From the NCBI RefSeq assembly GCF_001458295.1, contig NZ_CYUD01000002.1, positions 310,001 through 374,000 on the forward strand: a DNA stretch of 64,000 nucleotides, written 5' to 3'. The translations under genes and the position numbers were made by a program. The stretch's first letter is position 1, and every line of letters starts with the position of its first letter. The DNA comes from Ruegeria denitrificans (lineage in GTDB: Bacteria > Pseudomonadota > Alphaproteobacteria > Rhodobacterales > Rhodobacteraceae). Shown one piece after another: positions 63,038 to 64,000 of this stretch. The notes under the pieces are model-generated. The model made no database searches and was not told where the DNA came from. It was given only the letters and a program-made list of their open reading frames with translations.

Positions 63038-63231
63038 GAAACCCTCTTTCCTTTTGGGTGACATCATGCACGGCAGACCGGAGGTCGCAATTCCCGATTT
63101 CCACCATACCGCAGCGTCGACCTTACGCCCATCGACACTTGACAGGTTTTGCTGCGCCTGCCACATGGGCCAGACACACATAACCCGCAACCGGGCGTTC
63201 AGTGGGCGCCAAACCGACGAGGAGAGCCGAT

Positions 63232-64000
63232 ATGGCCCTGGATGCAAAATCCGTCTCACTCACTTTTCCCGATGGCAATGCACGTTCTTATGACGCAGGC
63301 GTAACGCCCGCGCAGGTGGCTGCCGATATCTCGACCTCACTGGCAAAAAAGGCCATCTCGGCCACGGTGAACGGCCAGCACTGGGATTTGCAGTGGCCCA
63401 TCGAAGACGATTCCGACATTGCCATTCACACCATGAAGGATGAGGTTCAGGCCAATGAGCTTATCCGCCACGATCTGGCGCACATCATGGCCCGCGCGGT
63501 GCAGGAGATCTGGCCCGATACCAAAGTCACCATCGGCCCCGTCATCGAAAACGGCTGGTATTACGATTTTGACCGGGCGGAACCGTTCACGCCCGAAGAT
63601 TTGGGCCTTATCGAGAAAAAGATGAAGGAAATCATAAACAAGCGCGATCCCGTGACAACGCAGGTCTGGGACCGTCAGCGCGCGATCGATTTCTACACGC
63701 AGAATAACGAGCCCTATAAGGTCGAACTGATCGAAGCCATCCCCGGTGACGAACCGCTGCGCATGTACTGGCACGGCGACTGGCAGGACCTGTGCCGCGG
63801 GCCGCACCTGCAGCACACCGGTCAGGTTCCGGGCGATGCGTTCAAGCTAATGTCCATCGCCGGTGCCTATTGGCGCGGCGACAGCGACCGCGCAATGCTG
63901 CAGCGTATCTATGGCGTTGCCTTCACCGGCAAGGAAAAACTGAAAGCCCACCTGCACATGCTGGAAGAGGCCGCCAAGCGCGACCACCGCAAGCTGGGCC
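63232..64000 (+). CDS. thrS: Threonyl-tRNA synthetase, 3' cut by window
   Basis: 256 codons visible from ATG 63232 (GGAG just upstream). The N-terminal TGS domain reads [20 protein letters not shown], then the editing-type domain with [15 protein letters not shown] (HxxxH zinc-like), [12 protein letters not shown] and [18 protein letters not shown]. No stop before the window end, so the catalytic and anticodon domains lie beyond it. Essential charging enzyme. Divergent from the hydrolase operon. Confidence 0.95.
   Translation, partial: MALDAKSVSLTFPDGNARSYDAGVTPAQVAADISTSLAKKAISATVNGQHWDLQWPIEDDSDIAIHTMKDEVQANELIRHDLAHIMARAVQEIWPDTKVTIGPVIENGWYYDFDRAEPFTPEDLGLIEKKMKEIINKRDPVTTQVWDRQRAIDFYTQNNEPYKVELIEAIPGDEPLRMYWHGDWQDLCRGPHLQHTGQVPGDAFKLMSIAGAYWRGDSDRAMLQRIYGVAFTGKEKLKAHLHMLEEAAKRDHRKLG

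Noticed and set aside
1-64000. CRISPR arrays, tRNA or rRNA genes
   Set aside because: I saw no regularly spaced repeat array and no convincing cloverleaf or rRNA sequence; a tRNA scan would be needed to be certain.

Overview
The window reads as chromosome of a marine Roseobacter-clade alphaproteobacterium (Rhodobacteraceae). The basis is gene content and protein style: a heterotetrameric sarcosine oxidase set, a class I PHA synthase with phasin, PhaR and PhaZ, polyamine-type glutamine synthetases, CcmI and DUF1289, all in GC-rich DNA. I cannot name the species from sequence alone.

Layout. 1-7.8 kb: an ATM1-type ABC exporter, a LysM protein, a LOG-family enzyme, a host-attachment-family protein, a metallophosphoesterase next to sodB, an FkbM methyltransferase and a small secreted protein beside a broken inverted paralogue. 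8-13.3 kb: the soxBDAG sarcosine oxidase operon. 13.5-18 kb: ccmI-ruvX-DUF1289, a SpoIIAA-like protein, and a translationally coupled TauE permease/PhyH-like oxygenase pair. 18.06-19.06 kb: dusA.

19.0-43.97 kb is a genomic island of about 25 kb inserted in the 5' end of dusA. The original dusA start (28-34 codons) is stranded at the far end (43947-44060). The island supplies a new ribosome site and a TTG start to the dusA body at 19059. The island carries a tyrosine integrase and a PrtN-like protein, then a five-gene overlapping type I restriction-modification operon with two extra nuclease-like genes (DUF6615 and DUF4268) between hsdS and hsdR. Next come a lone ATPase-like gene with a degenerate P-loop, a complete type I Zorya system (zorABCD) with a divergent regulator, and a second recombinase module: two different tyrosine-recombinase-like proteins plus two small helical proteins.

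44.2-52.6 kb: a TetR regulator with a pair of perfect-arm operators facing an isoquinoline-1-oxidoreductase-type molybdenum hydroxylase (iorAB). This is followed by a glutamine synthetase/amidotransferase cluster whose downstream second glutamine synthetase and PuuB-type oxidase are heavily decayed, and a broken sulfatase-modifying-factor-type gene. 52.8-64 kb: a DegT aminotransferase with a palindromic leader, a secreted trypsin-like protease, the PHA cluster (phaR, phaP, phaC divergent from phaZ) with CTGC-N3-GCAG boxes matching the known PhaR site, several alpha/beta hydrolases with an M15-like protein, and the 5' part of thrS, cut by the window end. I saw no tRNA, rRNA or CRISPR array.
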